From: a bacterium
GTDB lineage: Bacteria > Bacillota > Clostridia > Lachnospirales > Lachnospiraceae
DNA: 64,000 bases
Assembly (NCBI GenBank): GCA_023664305.1
Contig: JAMPFT010000018.1
Coordinates: 1 to 64,000, forward strand
Direction: 5' to 3'
Shown here: piece after piece, positions 18,557 to 28,016 of the stretch
Layout: the number at the start of each line of letters is the position of its first letter
Numbering within the stretch: position 1 is the stretch's first letter
Translations under genes and position numbers: made by a program
Notes under the pieces: generated by a model
Databases searched by the model: none
Told to the model about the DNA's origin: nothing
The model's input: only the letters and a program-made list of their open reading frames with translations

Positions 18557-18994
18557 ATGCGTATCATGGGACTTGATTTCGGCTCGAAAACGGTGGGAGT
18601 TGCAATCAGCGACAGCCTGCTCGTGACGGCCCAGGGCGTCGAAATCATCCGGCGCAAAGAGGAGAATAAGCTGCGGCAGACGCTTGCGCGCATTGAGGAG
18701 CTGATCGTGGAGAACGAGGTGGAAGAAATTGTGCTGGGGCTTCCGAAAAACATGAATGCCACGGAAGGCGAGAGAGTCCGGCTCACGATGGAATTTCGGG
18801 AAAAGCTGGAGCGCAGGACGGGGCTGCCCGTGCAGCTGTGGGATGAGCGCCTGACCACCGTTTCGGCGGATAAGATCATGAAGGAGACGGGGATCCGCAG
18901 GGAAAACAGAAAGGATTATGTGGATATGATCGCCGCGGTCCTGATCCTGCAGGGCTACCTTGACAAACGCAGCATGGAGAAAGAGAATGGCTAA
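18557..18994 (+). CDS. ruvX: Holliday junction resolvase-like protein RuvX (YqgF)
   Basis: RNase H-fold nuclease implicated in 16S rRNA 5' maturation and possibly Holliday junction cleavage. Seen: [16 protein letters not shown] with the first catalytic Asp, [21 protein letters not shown] with Asp/Glu, and [19 protein letters not shown] with the last acidic residue. Length 145 is typical. Its final 8 bases overlap the DUF1292 gene, indicating coupled translation. Confidence 0.95.
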   Translation: MRIMGLDFGSKTVGVAISDSLLVTAQGVEIIRRKEENKLRQTLARIEELIVENEVEEIVLGLPKNMNATEGERVRLTMEFREKLERRTGLPVQLWDERLTTVSADKIMKETGIRRENRKDYVDMIAAVLILQGYLDKRSMEKENG

Positions 18995-19250
18995 ATTGGA
19001 GAAAATCGTATTTAACCCCGACGGGGAGGAACCGGTAGAGTTTTATGTGTTGGAGCAGACAAGAATCGGCGGGGTGAACTATATTCTTGTCACCGATTTT
19101 GAAGAGGGTGACGGAGAGGCTCTGATTCTGAAGGATCTTTCCAAAGACGGCGAGGAGGAGAGCGTTTTTACCGTTGTGTCCGATGACGCGGAGCTGTCCG
19201 CGGTGGCGGGAGTATTTGAAAACATGCTGGACGACGTGAAGTTTGTGTAG
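18987..19250 (+). CDS. DUF1292 family protein (YrzB-like)
   Basis: An 87-residue acidic protein whose position after ruvX and sequence ([21 protein letters not shown] ... GEALILKD) match DUF1292. No function is established. ATG at 18987 lies inside the end of ruvX with GGAGAAAGAG upstream; the upstream TTG at 18960 is less likely. The gene is followed by RNase J after 59 bases. Confidence 0.9.
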   Translation: MAKLEKIVFNPDGEEPVEFYVLEQTRIGGVNYILVTDFEEGDGEALILKDLSKDGEEESVFTVVSDDAELSAVAGVFENMLDDVKFV

Positions 19251-19309
19251 AAGACTATTGTTTCTCCGGCCGGAAGCGGTTCGGAGCTGGAGTTTGGAGG
19301 AAATTTGTA

Positions 19310-20983
19310 TTGAAGAAAAAAGAGAATAACAGCGGTTCCAGACTGAAGATAATCCCGTTGGGCGGCCTGGAACAGATCGGCATGAATATTACTGCCTTTG
19401 AATATGAGGACAGTATTATTGTGGTGGACTGCGGCCTGTCGTTTCCGGCGGACGATATGCTGGGAATTGACCTTGTCATTCCCGACGTGACTTATCTGAA
19501 GGAAAACCAGGACAGAGTGAAAGGGTTTGTGATCACCCACGGACATGAAGATCACATCGGGGCGCTGCCCTATGTGCTCCGCGATATCAACGTACCTGTT
19601 TACGCCACCCGGCTTACCATGGGGATTATCGAGAACAAACTGCGCGAGCATAACCTGATAAAGGTAATCAAGCGCAAGGTGGTGAAATTCGGACAGTCCA
19701 TCAATCTGGGACAGTTTCGGATTGAGTTTATCCGTACAAATCACAGCATCGTGGATGCGGCGGCGCTGGCGATTTACTCCCCCGCGGGGATCGTGGTACA
19801 CACCGGCGATTTCAAGGTGGACTATACGCCGGTATTTGGCGACGCCATTGATCTGCAGCGTTTTGCGGAGATAGGAAAGAAAGGCGTGCTGGCGCTGATG
19901 TGTGACTCCACCAATGCGGAGCGCCCCGGCTTTACCCCCTCCGAAAGGACGGTGGGCAAGACCTTCGACAGTCTTTTTGAGGAGCATCGGAACACCAGAA
20001 TTTTTGTGGCGACCTTCGCGTCCAACGTGGACCGCGTACAGCAGATTATCAATACGGCGTACAAGTTTGGCAAGAAGGTATGCGTGGAAGGCCGGAGCAT
20101 GGTAAGTATTATCGAGACCGCGCGGAATCTGGAATGTATCCATATACCTGACAATACGCTGATCGAAGTGGAACAGATGAAAAATTATCCCGACGACCTG
20201 CAGGTCATCATTACCACCGGAAGCCAGGGGGAGAGCATGGCGGCTTTGAGCCGCATGGCAAGCGGTATGCACCGCAAGATCACCATCGGCGCGGGAGATA
20301 CGGTTATCTTTTCGTCGAATCCCATTCCCGGCAACGAGAAATCCGTTACAAAGGTAATCAACGAGCTGCTGCGCAAGGGCGCGGACGTAATCTTCCAGGA
20401 CGCCCATGTGTCAGGGCATGCCTGCCAGGAGGAGATCAAGCTGATCTATACGCTGGTGCAGCCGAAGTATGCGATTCCCGTACACGGCGAATACAAGCAT
20501 CTGAAGGCGCAGGCAAAGATTGCGCAGAGCCTGGGGATAGACAAGGAAAATATCTTTATCCTTTCCTCCGGAGATGTGCTGGAGCTGGATGAAACAGAGG
20601 CGAGAGTCGTCGGAAAGGTGCCGGTAGGAGCGATCCTGGTGGACGGACTCGGCGTGGGAGACGTGGGAAACGTCGTACTGCGTGACAGACAGCACCTTGC
20701 GGAGGACGGAATCATGATTGTGGTTATGAGTCTGGATAAATACAGCGGGCAGCTGGTTGCCGGACCCGATATTGTATCCAGAGGATTTGTCTATGTCAAG
20801 GAGTCCGACGAGCTGATCGAAGAGGCCCGCAGCATTGTGGATGAGGCAATCCAGAGATGCCTCGACAGAGGAGTCACGGACTGGGGCAAGCTGAAAAATA
20901 CCACGAAGGATTCACTTAGCGATTTTGTGTGGAGGAAAACGAAGCGTCGTCCGATGATCCTCCCGATTATCATGGAGGTCTGA
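19310..20983 (+). CDS. rnj: Ribonuclease J
   Basis: Metallo-beta-lactamase-fold RNase with 5'-3' exonuclease and endonuclease activity; central in Firmicute mRNA decay. The zinc motif HGHEDH is at residues 77-82, followed by beta-CASP signatures (SDSTNAERPGFTPSERTVG reads here as CDSTNAERPG) and PVHGEYKHL. The C-terminal domain is complete. Start is TTG at 19310, fixed by GGAGGAAAT just upstream. Length 557 is normal. Its TGA overlaps the ATG of the next gene. Only one RNase J is seen in the window, so J1 versus J2 cannot be assigned. Confidence 0.95.
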   Translation: MKKKENNSGSRLKIIPLGGLEQIGMNITAFEYEDSIIVVDCGLSFPADDMLGIDLVIPDVTYLKENQDRVKGFVITHGHEDHIGALPYVLRDINVPVYATRLTMGIIENKLREHNLIKVIKRKVVKFGQSINLGQFRIEFIRTNHSIVDAAALAIYSPAGIVVHTGDFKVDYTPVFGDAIDLQRFAEIGKKGVLALMCDSTNAERPGFTPSERTVGKTFDSLFEEHRNTRIFVATFASNVDRVQQIINTAYKFGKKVCVEGRSMVSIIETARNLECIHIPDNTLIEVEQMKNYPDDLQVIITTGSQGESMAALSRMASGMHRKITIGAGDTVIFSSNPIPGNEKSVTKVINELLRKGADVIFQDAHVSGHACQEEIKLIYTLVQPKYAIPVHGEYKHLKAQAKIAQSLGIDKENIFILSSGDVLELDETEARVVGKVPVGAILVDGLGVGDVGNVVLRDRQHLAEDGIMIVVMSLDKYSGQLVAGPDIVSRGFVYVKESDELIEEARSIVDEAIQRCLDRGVTDWGKLKNTTKDSLSDFVWRKTKRRPMILPIIMEV

Positions 20984-21486
20984 TGAGCCGTATTTTTGAA
21001 AAAAAGGCAAGAAAAGCATGGGAGAGCGAGAAAGTGAAGGCGGGACCGGGCGGTCGGCGCGCGAAGCCGGAAGACGGCCCGGAACAGGGCTATCTGCGCG
21101 GAAAGAAAAAAAGGGTCCCGGAACGGCCGGATTTGCAGGAAAGTGAGGAGCAGGGAGACGGGAGCATGAGCAGTTTGGATCGCGCTACGGATCAGTTTAT
21201 TGAGGCAGTCCTGGCCAGTGAAGTCTACCGTACCTATCGGACAGAGCTGGAGAAGGTGCAGCAGATGCCGGAGTTAAAGCAGCAGATCGATGAGTTCCGC
21301 AAGCGGAATTTTGAGCTGCAGCTAAACGCGGACACAGATTTTAATAAGCTGGACCGTTTCGAAAAAGAGTATGAAAATTTCAGAGAGCAGCCCATGGTGG
21401 CGGATTTCCTTGCGGCGGAGCTCGATTTGTGCAGAATGATGCAGAACATCAGTATGCGCGTCACGGAGAAACTGGATTTTTCGTGA
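20983..21486 (+). CDS. YlbF/YmcA family protein with a basic N-terminal extension
   Basis: Residues ~62-167 (SSLDRATDQFIEAVLASEVYRTYRTELEKV ...) match the helical YlbF/YmcA (DUF964) family, whose Bacillus members form the Y-complex with YaaT and help RNase Y maturate mRNAs. The first ~60 residues are an extra low-complexity basic/acidic stretch not usual for the family. ATG at 20983 overlaps the RNase J stop as ATGA and has GGAGG upstream, so it is favoured. An internal ATG at 21166 with GGGAG would give the bare domain. Proximity to RNase J fits an RNA-decay role. Confidence 0.8.
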   Translation: MSRIFEKKARKAWESEKVKAGPGGRRAKPEDGPEQGYLRGKKKRVPERPDLQESEEQGDGSMSSLDRATDQFIEAVLASEVYRTYRTELEKVQQMPELKQQIDEFRKRNFELQLNADTDFNKLDRFEKEYENFREQPMVADFLAAELDLCRMMQNISMRVTEKLDFS

Positions 21487-21544
21487 TTTGTGCCTTATGT
21501 TAAGAGAAGCGGCGTGGCAAACCGCTCCGGAACGGAGAAGAATT

Positions 21545-22009
21545 ATGAAGACGGGAAATATCATTATTGCGGTACTCGGCGCAATTTTCCGGGTGGTGAT
21601 TGCCGTCGCGGCGGTATTTCTGATTTACAAAGGCGCGTTGGCCTGCTATGATTACGGTTACCGTATCTTTACGGAACCGGCAATGTCCTCCGGAGAGGGA
21701 AGAACGGTGACGGTGGCCATCACGGAGAGCATGTCCGCGTCGGATATCGGGGAGCTTTTGGAGAACAAAGGGCTTGTCCGGGATGCAAAGCTGTTTGTGA
21801 TTCAGTATTATCTGTCCGAGTTTCGTGCCGATGTAAAGCCGGGCGTCTTTGAATTGAATACGTCGATGACGGCGGAGGAGATGATGGAGGCCATGACAGT
21901 GAGCCAGGACGGCGCGGCGGAAGGCGACGGAAGCGGCGCGCAGGATGCAGGAGAGGCTACCGGAGACGGTACACAGGGCGCGGCGGAAGGCGACGGAAGC
22001 GGCGCGTAG
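21545..22009 (+). CDS. Short MltG/YceG-like membrane protein
   Basis: A 154-residue protein with one N-terminal membrane segment (IIIAVLGAIFRVVIAVAAVFLIY) and the first part of a YceG-type domain (VTVAITESMSASDIGELLENKGLVRDAKLFVIQYY ... KPGVFELNTSMTAEEMM). The catalytic part of full MltG is missing, so it is not expected to cleave glycan. Similar short forms occur in Lachnospiraceae, and the position before trmR-trhP matches yrrL-yrrM-yrrN of Bacillus. The C-terminus is a Gly/Ala/Glu/Asp repeat (GAAEGDGSGA twice) that ends at a TAG inside the second repeat copy, where the first copy has CAG. Confidence 0.7.
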   Translation: MKTGNIIIAVLGAIFRVVIAVAAVFLIYKGALACYDYGYRIFTEPAMSSGEGRTVTVAITESMSASDIGELLENKGLVRDAKLFVIQYYLSEFRADVKPGVFELNTSMTAEEMMEAMTVSQDGAAEGDGSGAQDAGEATGDGTQGAAEGDGSGA

Positions 22010-22075
22010 GATGCAGGAGAGGATACCAGAGACGACGCACAGGGCGCGACGGAAGCGATATGCAGGATGCGTCCG
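21911..22075 (+). repeat. 66-bp repeat, 2.5 copies, at the 3' end of the MltG-like gene
   Basis: Units begin at 21911, 21977 and 22043 (period 66, 22 codons). Unit one reads through with CAG; unit two has TAG at the matching codon (22007-22009) and terminates the protein. The third copy is partial and carries an apparent one-base loss. Confidence 0.85.
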
Positions 22076-22130
22076 GCAATTAGTCGGTCGGGAACAGGCC
22101 GTCCTGACATAAAGAAGCTGGGGGAGAAGG

Positions 22131-22778
22131 ATGATCGTTGACGAGAGAATGTCTGTCTTTATCGACTCGCTGGATAGGGGCAACACTCCTTTTCTGGATG
22201 AAATTGAAAAATATGCCCTGGAAACACAGGTTCCCGTGATACGCAGATCGGTACAGAGCCTGTTGAAGTTCCTGCTGGCGCTCGCAAAGCCGAAGAACAT
22301 CCTGGAGGTCGGGACAGCCATCGGCTTTTCTGCGTTATTGATGAGCGAATACGGGCCTGAGGACTGCCATATTACCACCGTTGAAAAACAGGAAAAGCGG
22401 ATTCCCGCTGCCAGGGAGAATTTCCGACGGGCAGGGGCGGAAGAAAGGATTACGCTGCTGGAGGGAGACGCCGCGGATATTTTAAAGGAGCTTGAGGGAA
22501 GCTATGATCTGATTTTTATGGACGCGGCAAAGGGGCAGTATCTTCATTTCCTGCCGGATATCCTGCGGCTGCTTGCGCCCGGAGGATTGCTGGTCAGCGA
22601 TAATGTGCTGCAGGACGGAGACGTGATCGAGTCCCGTTTTGCGGTGACAAGAAGGAACCGCACCATCCACGCCAGGATGCGGGAATATCTTTACGAACTG
22701 AAGCATACGCCCGGACTGGAGACGGTGATCCTTCCGATGGGGGACGGCGTGACACTGAGTACGAGATTCATTTTATAG
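22131..22778 (+). CDS. trmR: tRNA 5-hydroxyuridine methyltransferase (TrmR/YrrM)
   Basis: Class I SAM-dependent O-methyltransferase. ILEVGTAIGFSALLM at about residues 57-71 is the SAM loop, FMDAAKGQYLHFLP and SDNVLQDGDV are the metal/substrate motifs of the catechol-OMT-like family. The next gene encodes a U32-family protein; in Bacillus the same pair (trmR, trhP) makes 5-methoxyuridine at tRNA position 34 by hydroxylation and then methylation. GGGGGAGAAGG lies before the ATG. Length 215 is typical. Confidence 0.88.
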   Translation: MIVDERMSVFIDSLDRGNTPFLDEIEKYALETQVPVIRRSVQSLLKFLLALAKPKNILEVGTAIGFSALLMSEYGPEDCHITTVEKQEKRIPAARENFRRAGAEERITLLEGDAADILKELEGSYDLIFMDAAKGQYLHFLPDILRLLAPGGLLVSDNVLQDGDVIESRFAVTRRNRTIHARMREYLYELKHTPGLETVILPMGDGVTLSTRFIL

Positions 22779-22841
22779 ATATTGTGCCTGCGTCTTTTCG
22801 CGCTGAAAATCCGCAGGCGGCAGAAAGGCACGGATAACAGA

Positions 22842-24125
22842 ATGACACAGCGACAAAAGCCGGAGCTTCTGATTCCCGCCGGCAGCCTTGAGGTACTGAA
22901 GACGGCGGTGATTTTCGGGGCGGATGCGGTATATATCGGAGGGGAAGCCTTCGGGCTGCGCGCCAAGGCGAAAAATTTTTCTTTGGAGGAGATGGCGGAT
23001 GGTATTGTCTTTGCCCATGCACATGGCGTAAAGGTCTATGTCACCGCCAATATCCTTGCCCACAATTATGATCTGGAGGGCGCGAGAACCTATTTTGAAG
23101 AGCTGCGGGATATGAAGCCTGAGACCTGTGACGCCCTGATTATCTCCGATCCGGGAATCTTTGCGCTGGCAAAAGAGGTGTGGCCGGAGGCGGAGATCCA
23201 TATTTCCACGCAGGCCAACAATACCAATTACCTCACCTATCGGTTTTGGTGGCAGCAGGGGGCGAAGCGCGCGGTATCCGCCAGGGAGCTGACGCTTTCG
23301 GAGATCCGCTCGATCCGGGAAAGGATTCCGGAGGAGATGGAGATCGAGTGCTTTGTCCACGGAGCCATGTGCATTTCCTACTCCGGCCGCTGTCTTCTGA
23401 GCAATTATTTTACGGGCAGGGACGCCAATCACGGAGCCTGTACGCATCCCTGCCGCTGGAGGTATGCGGTGGTGGAGGAGAGCAGGCCGGGAGAGTATCT
23501 GCCCGTTCTGGAAAATGACAGAGGCGCCTTTATTTTCAGCTCCAGGGATCTTTGCATGATCGAGCACATACCGGAGCTTGTAGAGGCCGGGATCGACAGC
23601 TTTAAGATCGAGGGAAGAATGAAGGCGGCGCTTTATGTGGCGGCGGCGGCAAGAACCTACCGGAGGGCCATTGACGATTACTTTTCCTCTGAGGAGACCT
23701 ACCGCGCCAATATGGACTGGTATAGGGCGGAGATCGCCAAGTGTACCTACAGGCGGTTTACCACGGGTTTTTACTTTGGCAGAGCAGATCAGGATACGCA
23801 GATTTACGACGGAAGCACCTATGTGAACGAATATGTTTACCTGGGGATCGTGGATCGGGTGTCAAAGGCTTCGGATACACCGGTGAAGGATCAGGGGGAC
23901 GTTCCTTTGATGCATCTGGAGCAGAAAAACAAGTTTGCCGTGGGGGACAGGATAGAGATCATGAAGCCGGACGGGAGCGATGAGCCCGTCACGGTGGAGG
24001 CTATGTACAATGAGGACGGGGAAGCTGTGGAAAACTGTCCTCATGCAAGACAAAAGCTGTGGATAAAGTTATCCTCCGCCGCGGGAAAATATCACTTGCT
24101 GAGGGCTGTGAAATCCGGAGACTGA
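22842..24125 (+). CDS. trhP: U32 family tRNA hydroxylation protein TrhP-like
   Basis: Formerly called peptidase U32. Needed for prephenate-dependent formation of 5-hydroxyuridine at tRNA U34 in Bacillus and E. coli. Seen: PAGSLEVLKTAVIFGADAVY at the N-terminus, the U32 signature ECFVHGAMCISYSGRCLLS near residue 169 with conserved cysteines, then CTHPCRWRY and a C-terminal beta-barrel domain. Start ATG at 22842 gives MTQRQKPELLIPAGS; the frame opens earlier at 22782 without a good binding site. Length 427 is normal. Lies 63 bases after trmR. Confidence 0.88.
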   Translation: MTQRQKPELLIPAGSLEVLKTAVIFGADAVYIGGEAFGLRAKAKNFSLEEMADGIVFAHAHGVKVYVTANILAHNYDLEGARTYFEELRDMKPETCDALIISDPGIFALAKEVWPEAEIHISTQANNTNYLTYRFWWQQGAKRAVSARELTLSEIRSIRERIPEEMEIECFVHGAMCISYSGRCLLSNYFTGRDANHGACTHPCRWRYAVVEESRPGEYLPVLENDRGAFIFSSRDLCMIEHIPELVEAGIDSFKIEGRMKAALYVAAAARTYRRAIDDYFSSEETYRANMDWYRAEIAKCTYRRFTTGFYFGRADQDTQIYDGSTYVNEYVYLGIVDRVSKASDTPVKDQGDVPLMHLEQKNKFAVGDRIEIMKPDGSDEPVTVEAMYNEDGEAVENCPHARQKLWIKLSSAAGKYHLLRAVKSGD

Positions 24126-24134
24126 AGGAACGTC

Positions 24135-24240
24135 GGCCTGCGGGAGAGGAAAAAGGATTTCCGCGGCAATATGGCCGCATGAGCGGAAGAAAGGTTCCCG
24201 CGGCAGTATGGCCTGCGAGAGAGAGAAAAGGCTTTCCGGA
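24135..24240 (+). repeat. 37-bp imperfect repeat between trhP and the next gene
   Basis: Two imperfect 37-bp units at 24157-24193 and 24194-24230 share the core CGCGGCA(A/G)TATGGCC, flanked by half copies (GGCCTGCGGGAGAGG before and CTTTCCGGAAG after). No gene is evident in the 169-base gap. Confidence 0.6.
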
Positions 24241-24294
24241 AGCGGAAGCTTTGAGAAATCAGGAAAGGACGGCGGCATATGAGGGTACAGATTT

Positions 24295-25455
24295 ATGGAT
24301 AGGAAAAAGGCGTCGCGAATTACGGCACATATTCTCACAGCAGTCTACGGCATTGCCTGCCTGTGGCTTTTTTATCATCAGTCCGTGGCGGACCTGACCG
24401 TGGAGGGCGAGATCCCTTATCAGTCCGATCTTCCGCTGCACATCAGCATGATTCTGGAGGACGGCTGGTATTATAGCTTTACGGCTTATGCGTACAAGCT
24501 GCTGGATTTTCTGGCAGGCGGGAGCACGGCGGGGATCGCGGTGTTTCTGGCGGCGGTCTGCGTGGGGACGGTGTATGCGTCCGAGGCGCTGGTCTGCCGT
24601 CTCGGGCGGTATCGGGACAAAAGCGGCCCTACGCTGCTTCTTTCCTTAAGCCTGAATTTTGTGATGCCTGTGTATATCAGGGCGGTAGGGGAATTTCGCT
24701 ATGTCAGCTACCAGTCCGGGAATATCTGGCATAATTCCACCTACCTTTGTATGCGTCTGGCGGCGCTTTTGTGCTTTTTGTATTATCTGCGGCTGGAGGA
24801 AAAGTACAGGGAGGGGATCACCTGGAAAGAGTGGTGCGTCTTTGCGTTGTTGAACGTGGTATGCACCGGCGTCAAGCCCAGCTTTCTGCTTGTCTTCTCT
24901 CCGATTATGGGAATTTTCCTGCTGGCGGATCTGCTGCGGCATGTGCCGTTTCGGAGAATTTTTGTCTTCGGCTCCGCGCTTTTGCCCAGCGGACTGGTGC
25001 TTCTCTGGCAAAATTCCGTGCTGTTCGGGGAGGAGACGGGAAACGGCATTGCATTCCGGCCCTGGTATATCTTCTCGCTCCACGCTGCGGTGACGAAGCT
25101 GGCGGTGATCTGTTCGGCGCTGTTCTGTATCCTGATGATGGCGGCGACGCTGCGGCGGATTTTCCGGGAGAAAGAGTATCGCTTTATTGTGCTGATGACT
25201 GCGCTGGGATTCGGGGAAGCGCTTTGTCTGGCGGAGAACGGAAGCCGCGCCGTGGACGGCAATTTCCTCTGGGGTTACAGCTTCTGTCTTTTCGTGCTGT
25301 TTGCGGTCTGCTCCGTAAAATGGCTGCAGCTTGGCGGGACGAAAGCGGCGAAGCTCCTGCGGGCGGGGCTGGGGCTGGTATACGGCTGGCATCTCTTCTG
25401 CGGTCTGTACTTTTTCGTCCGCCTTGTGGCAGGCGCAAGCTACTGGATGAGGTGA
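24295..25455 (+). CDS. Multi-pass membrane protein of unknown function
   Basis: A 386-residue protein with around nine to ten hydrophobic segments (for example GIAVFLAAVCVGTVYASEAL, FVFGSALLPSGLVLLW and FVLFAVCSVKWL). The arrangement of a long first loop after one membrane segment (VADLTVEGEIPYQSDLPLHIS) resembles GT-C type glycosyltransferases or DUF2142-like proteins, but the diagnostic acidic motif is not clear. I do not recognise the family. GAGGGTACAG lies before the ATG at 24295. It may follow trhP in the same transcript. Confidence 0.6.
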   Translation: MDRKKASRITAHILTAVYGIACLWLFYHQSVADLTVEGEIPYQSDLPLHISMILEDGWYYSFTAYAYKLLDFLAGGSTAGIAVFLAAVCVGTVYASEALVCRLGRYRDKSGPTLLLSLSLNFVMPVYIRAVGEFRYVSYQSGNIWHNSTYLCMRLAALLCFLYYLRLEEKYREGITWKEWCVFALLNVVCTGVKPSFLLVFSPIMGIFLLADLLRHVPFRRIFVFGSALLPSGLVLLWQNSVLFGEETGNGIAFRPWYIFSLHAAVTKLAVICSALFCILMMAATLRRIFREKEYRFIVLMTALGFGEALCLAENGSRAVDGNFLWGYSFCLFVLFAVCSVKWLQLGGTKAAKLLRAGLGLVYGWHLFCGLYFFVRLVAGASYWMR

Positions 25456-25707
25456 GGGCGCGTTGTACAATGTGCCCAGTGAATTGCCCGGCGGCCCGCG
25501 GATTTTTGCCGAAAACGAAAAAATGGAATTTGGGTATTGCATTTTACCGGAAAGTGGGTTATCTTATAGAAAACGAAACGAGGGTCAGAGGAATGTCCCT
25601 GTTTCCACACATCGGCATTTTGAGAACGAAGATGTTCCATGGTAACAGGTTTACTTTGGGACGTCTTTTTGTATGTATGCCGGGCAGACAAGAAAGGGAG
25701 ACGTAAA

Positions 25708-27819
25708 ATGAGTGAAGTATTGAATGTGGAAGAGATTTTTGCCAGCAAGGTGTTTACGCTCGGGAAAATGAAGGAGAGACTGCCGAAGAGCGCCTACAAA
25801 GAGGTAAAGAAGGTTATGGATCAGGGCGGAGAGCTGTCCCTGGCGGCGGCGGACGTGGTGGCGAAAGCGATGAAGGACTGGGCCGTGGAGAACGGGGCGA
25901 CCCATTATACCCACTGGTTCCAGCCGCTGACCGGTATCACGGCGGAGAAGCATGACGCCTTTGTGACCCACCCGGACGAAGAGGGCAGGATGATCATGGA
26001 GTTTTCGGGAAAGGAACTGATCAAGGGCGAGCCGGACGCGTCTTCCTTCCCGTCGGGCGGCCTGAGGGCCACCTTTGAGGCAAGAGGCTACACAGCCTGG
26101 GATATTACCTCTCCCGCGTTTTTGAAGGAAGACGCAACGGGAGTGATCCTCTGTATTCCCACCGCATTCTGCTCCTACACCGGCGAGGCGCTGGATAAAA
26201 AGACGCCGCTTTTGCGGTCCATGGAAGCGGTGAGCCAGCAGGCGCTGCGAATCGTGAGACTGTTTGGCAACACAGAGGCCACGAAGGTAGTGGCAAGCGT
26301 CGGCCCCGAGCAGGAATACTTCCTGGTGGACCGGGAGAAGTATCTGCAGAGAGAAGACCTGATTTTTGCGGGAAGAACTCTTTTCGGCGCCCCCGCCCCC
26401 AAAGGACAGGAGCTGGAGGATCATTACTTCGGCACCATCCGCGAGAGAATCGGCTCCTACATGAAGGATCTGAATATTGAGCTGTGGAAGCTGGGCGTCA
26501 CCGCAAAGACCCAGCACAATGAGGTGGCTCCCGCCCAGCATGAGCTTGCGCCGGTCTATGAGACGGCAAATATTGCCGTGGACCACAACCAGCTGGTAAT
26601 GGAGACCATGAAGAAGGTGGCAGGCCGCCACGGCCTGACCTGTCTGCTCCACGAGAAGCCCTTTGCCGGGGTAAACGGTTCCGGTAAACATAACAACTGG
26701 TCGCTGGGCACCGATAACGGTGTGAATCTGCTTGACCCCGGCGATACGCCCAACGAGAATATCCAGTTTTTGCTGGTGCTGGCCTGCATTATGAAAGCGG
26801 TGGATACTCATGCGGACTTGCTCCGCCAGAGCGCCGCGGACGTGGGAAACGACCACAGACTGGGAGCAAACGAGGCGCCGCCGGCAATCATCTCCATGTT
26901 CCTGGGAGAGCAGCTGGAGGACGTGGTAAAGCAGCTGGTAGAGACCGGAGAGGCGGCGCACCTGATCGAGGGCGGCAAGCTTCAGACCGGCGTTTCCACG
27001 CTGCCCGACTTTGAGAAGGACGCTACGGACCGCAACAGAACCTCGCCCTTTGCTTTTACCGGCAACAAGTTCGAGTTCCGTATGGTAGGCTCCGCCGACT
27101 CCATCGGAAGCCCCAACACGACCCTCAACGCCATCGTTGCGGAAACCTTCTGCGAGGCGGCCGATATTCTGGAAAAGGCGGATGACTTTGAAGTGGCGGT
27201 GCATGACCTGATTAAGGAGTACATGACGAAGCACCAGAGAATCGTTTTCAACGGCGACGGCTACGCGGAGGAATGGGTAGCGGAGGCGGAGAGAAGAGGA
27301 CTTCCCAATATCAAATCCATGGTGGAGGCTGCAGCCACGCTGACCACCGATAAGGCGATCCGTCTCTTTGAGAAGTTCGGCATCTTTACCCGGGTGGAGC
27401 TGGAGTCCCGTGAGGAGATTATTTACGAAACCTATGCGAAAACCATCAACATCGAAGCTTTGACCATGATCGACATGGCCAGCAAGAAATACATCCCGGC
27501 GGTGGTGAAGTACACCAAATCTCTGGCGGACACCGTCATTGCGGTAAAAGAGGCCGGCGCGGACGCGTCCGTTCAGACGGGGCTGCTAAAGGAGGTAAGC
27601 GACTATCTGGCGGCCGCTAAGACGGCTCTTAACAGCCTGAAGGAGCTGACGGCGCAGGCCTGTGCCATAAAGGACGCAAAGGAGCAGGCGTTCTTCTACA
27701 AGGACTGTGTCAGAGAGGCCATGGACGCGCTGAGGGCCCCTGTGGACGCGCTGGAAATGATCGTGGATAAAAACGTATGGCCGGTGCCGTCCTACGGTGA
27801 GTTGACCTTTGAGGTGTAA
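25708..27819 (+). CDS. glnN: Glutamine synthetase type III
   Basis: ATP-dependent synthesis of glutamine from glutamate and ammonia; the large GSIII form acts as a dodecamer and is common in Bacteroides and Clostridia. Length 703 is typical of GSIII. Seen: [35 protein letters not shown], the ATP region [16 protein letters not shown] and [19 protein letters not shown] at 25708 has AAAGGGAG upstream and starts [11 protein letters not shown]. The 250-base leader (25456-25707) holds no gene; it has a small hairpin (AGGG/TCCCT near 25580-25600) but I could not identify a known riboswitch. It is transcribed alone. Confidence 0.95.
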   Translation: MSEVLNVEEIFASKVFTLGKMKERLPKSAYKEVKKVMDQGGELSLAAADVVAKAMKDWAVENGATHYTHWFQPLTGITAEKHDAFVTHPDEEGRMIMEFSGKELIKGEPDASSFPSGGLRATFEARGYTAWDITSPAFLKEDATGVILCIPTAFCSYTGEALDKKTPLLRSMEAVSQQALRIVRLFGNTEATKVVASVGPEQEYFLVDREKYLQREDLIFAGRTLFGAPAPKGQELEDHYFGTIRERIGSYMKDLNIELWKLGVTAKTQHNEVAPAQHELAPVYETANIAVDHNQLVMETMKKVAGRHGLTCLLHEKPFAGVNGSGKHNNWSLGTDNGVNLLDPGDTPNENIQFLLVLACIMKAVDTHADLLRQSAADVGNDHRLGANEAPPAIISMFLGEQLEDVVKQLVETGEAAHLIEGGKLQTGVSTLPDFEKDATDRNRTSPFAFTGNKFEFRMVGSADSIGSPNTTLNAIVAETFCEAADILEKADDFEVAVHDLIKEYMTKHQRIVFNGDGYAEEWVAEAERRGLPNIKSMVEAAATLTTDKAIRLFEKFGIFTRVELESREEIIYETYAKTINIEALTMIDMASKKYIPAVVKYTKSLADTVIAVKEAGADASVQTGLLKEVSDYLAAAKTALNSLKELTAQACAIKDAKEQAFFYKDCVREAMDALRAPVDALEMIVDKNVWPVPSYGELTFEV

Positions 27820-27822
27820 AGA

Positions 27823-27975
27823 GCGACGAAATTTCTCATAAAATAAAGTAAGCCGATGTCCCGGGCAGTGTAGAGCTGTCAGGGGCATCGGTTTGTTTTT
27901 TGCTCTATAGGAAACTTCGTCGCAGCAAGGGAAGAATGCGAAGCATTCTTCTAAGCGTCCGATAGGACGCTTTTT
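27823..27975. repeat. Dispersed structured repeat, copy B, with flanking inverted repeat
   Basis: On the minus strand 27904-27972 repeats copy A: palindrome AAGCGTCCTATCGGACGCTT, hairpin AAGAATGCTTCGCATTCTT, then TGCGACGAAGTTTCCTATAG. In addition 27823-27840 (GCGACGAAATTTCTCATA) is an imperfect inverted copy (15/18) of 27906-27923, so the two enclose the glnN terminator. It lies between the convergent glnN and ABC-transporter genes. Confidence 0.8.
27853..27901 (+). terminator. Terminator of the glutamine synthetase gene
   Basis: CCGATGTCCC (27853-27862) pairs with GGGGCATCGG (27882-27891), followed by TTTGTTTTTT. Confidence 0.88.
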
Positions 27976-28016
27976 GAAGGAAGATTTGCCTCCCTTTTCG
28001 CCGTATATTTAATGCC

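Noticed and set aside
24747..25706. 319-codon plus-strand frame overlapping the membrane-protein gene
   Set aside because: Arginine/glycine-rich shadow of the hydrophobic reading frame, with no start signal.
25456..25707. Possible riboswitch in the glutamine synthetase leader
   Set aside because: Only a small hairpin is visible; no conserved glutamine, purine or other riboswitch core could be recognised.
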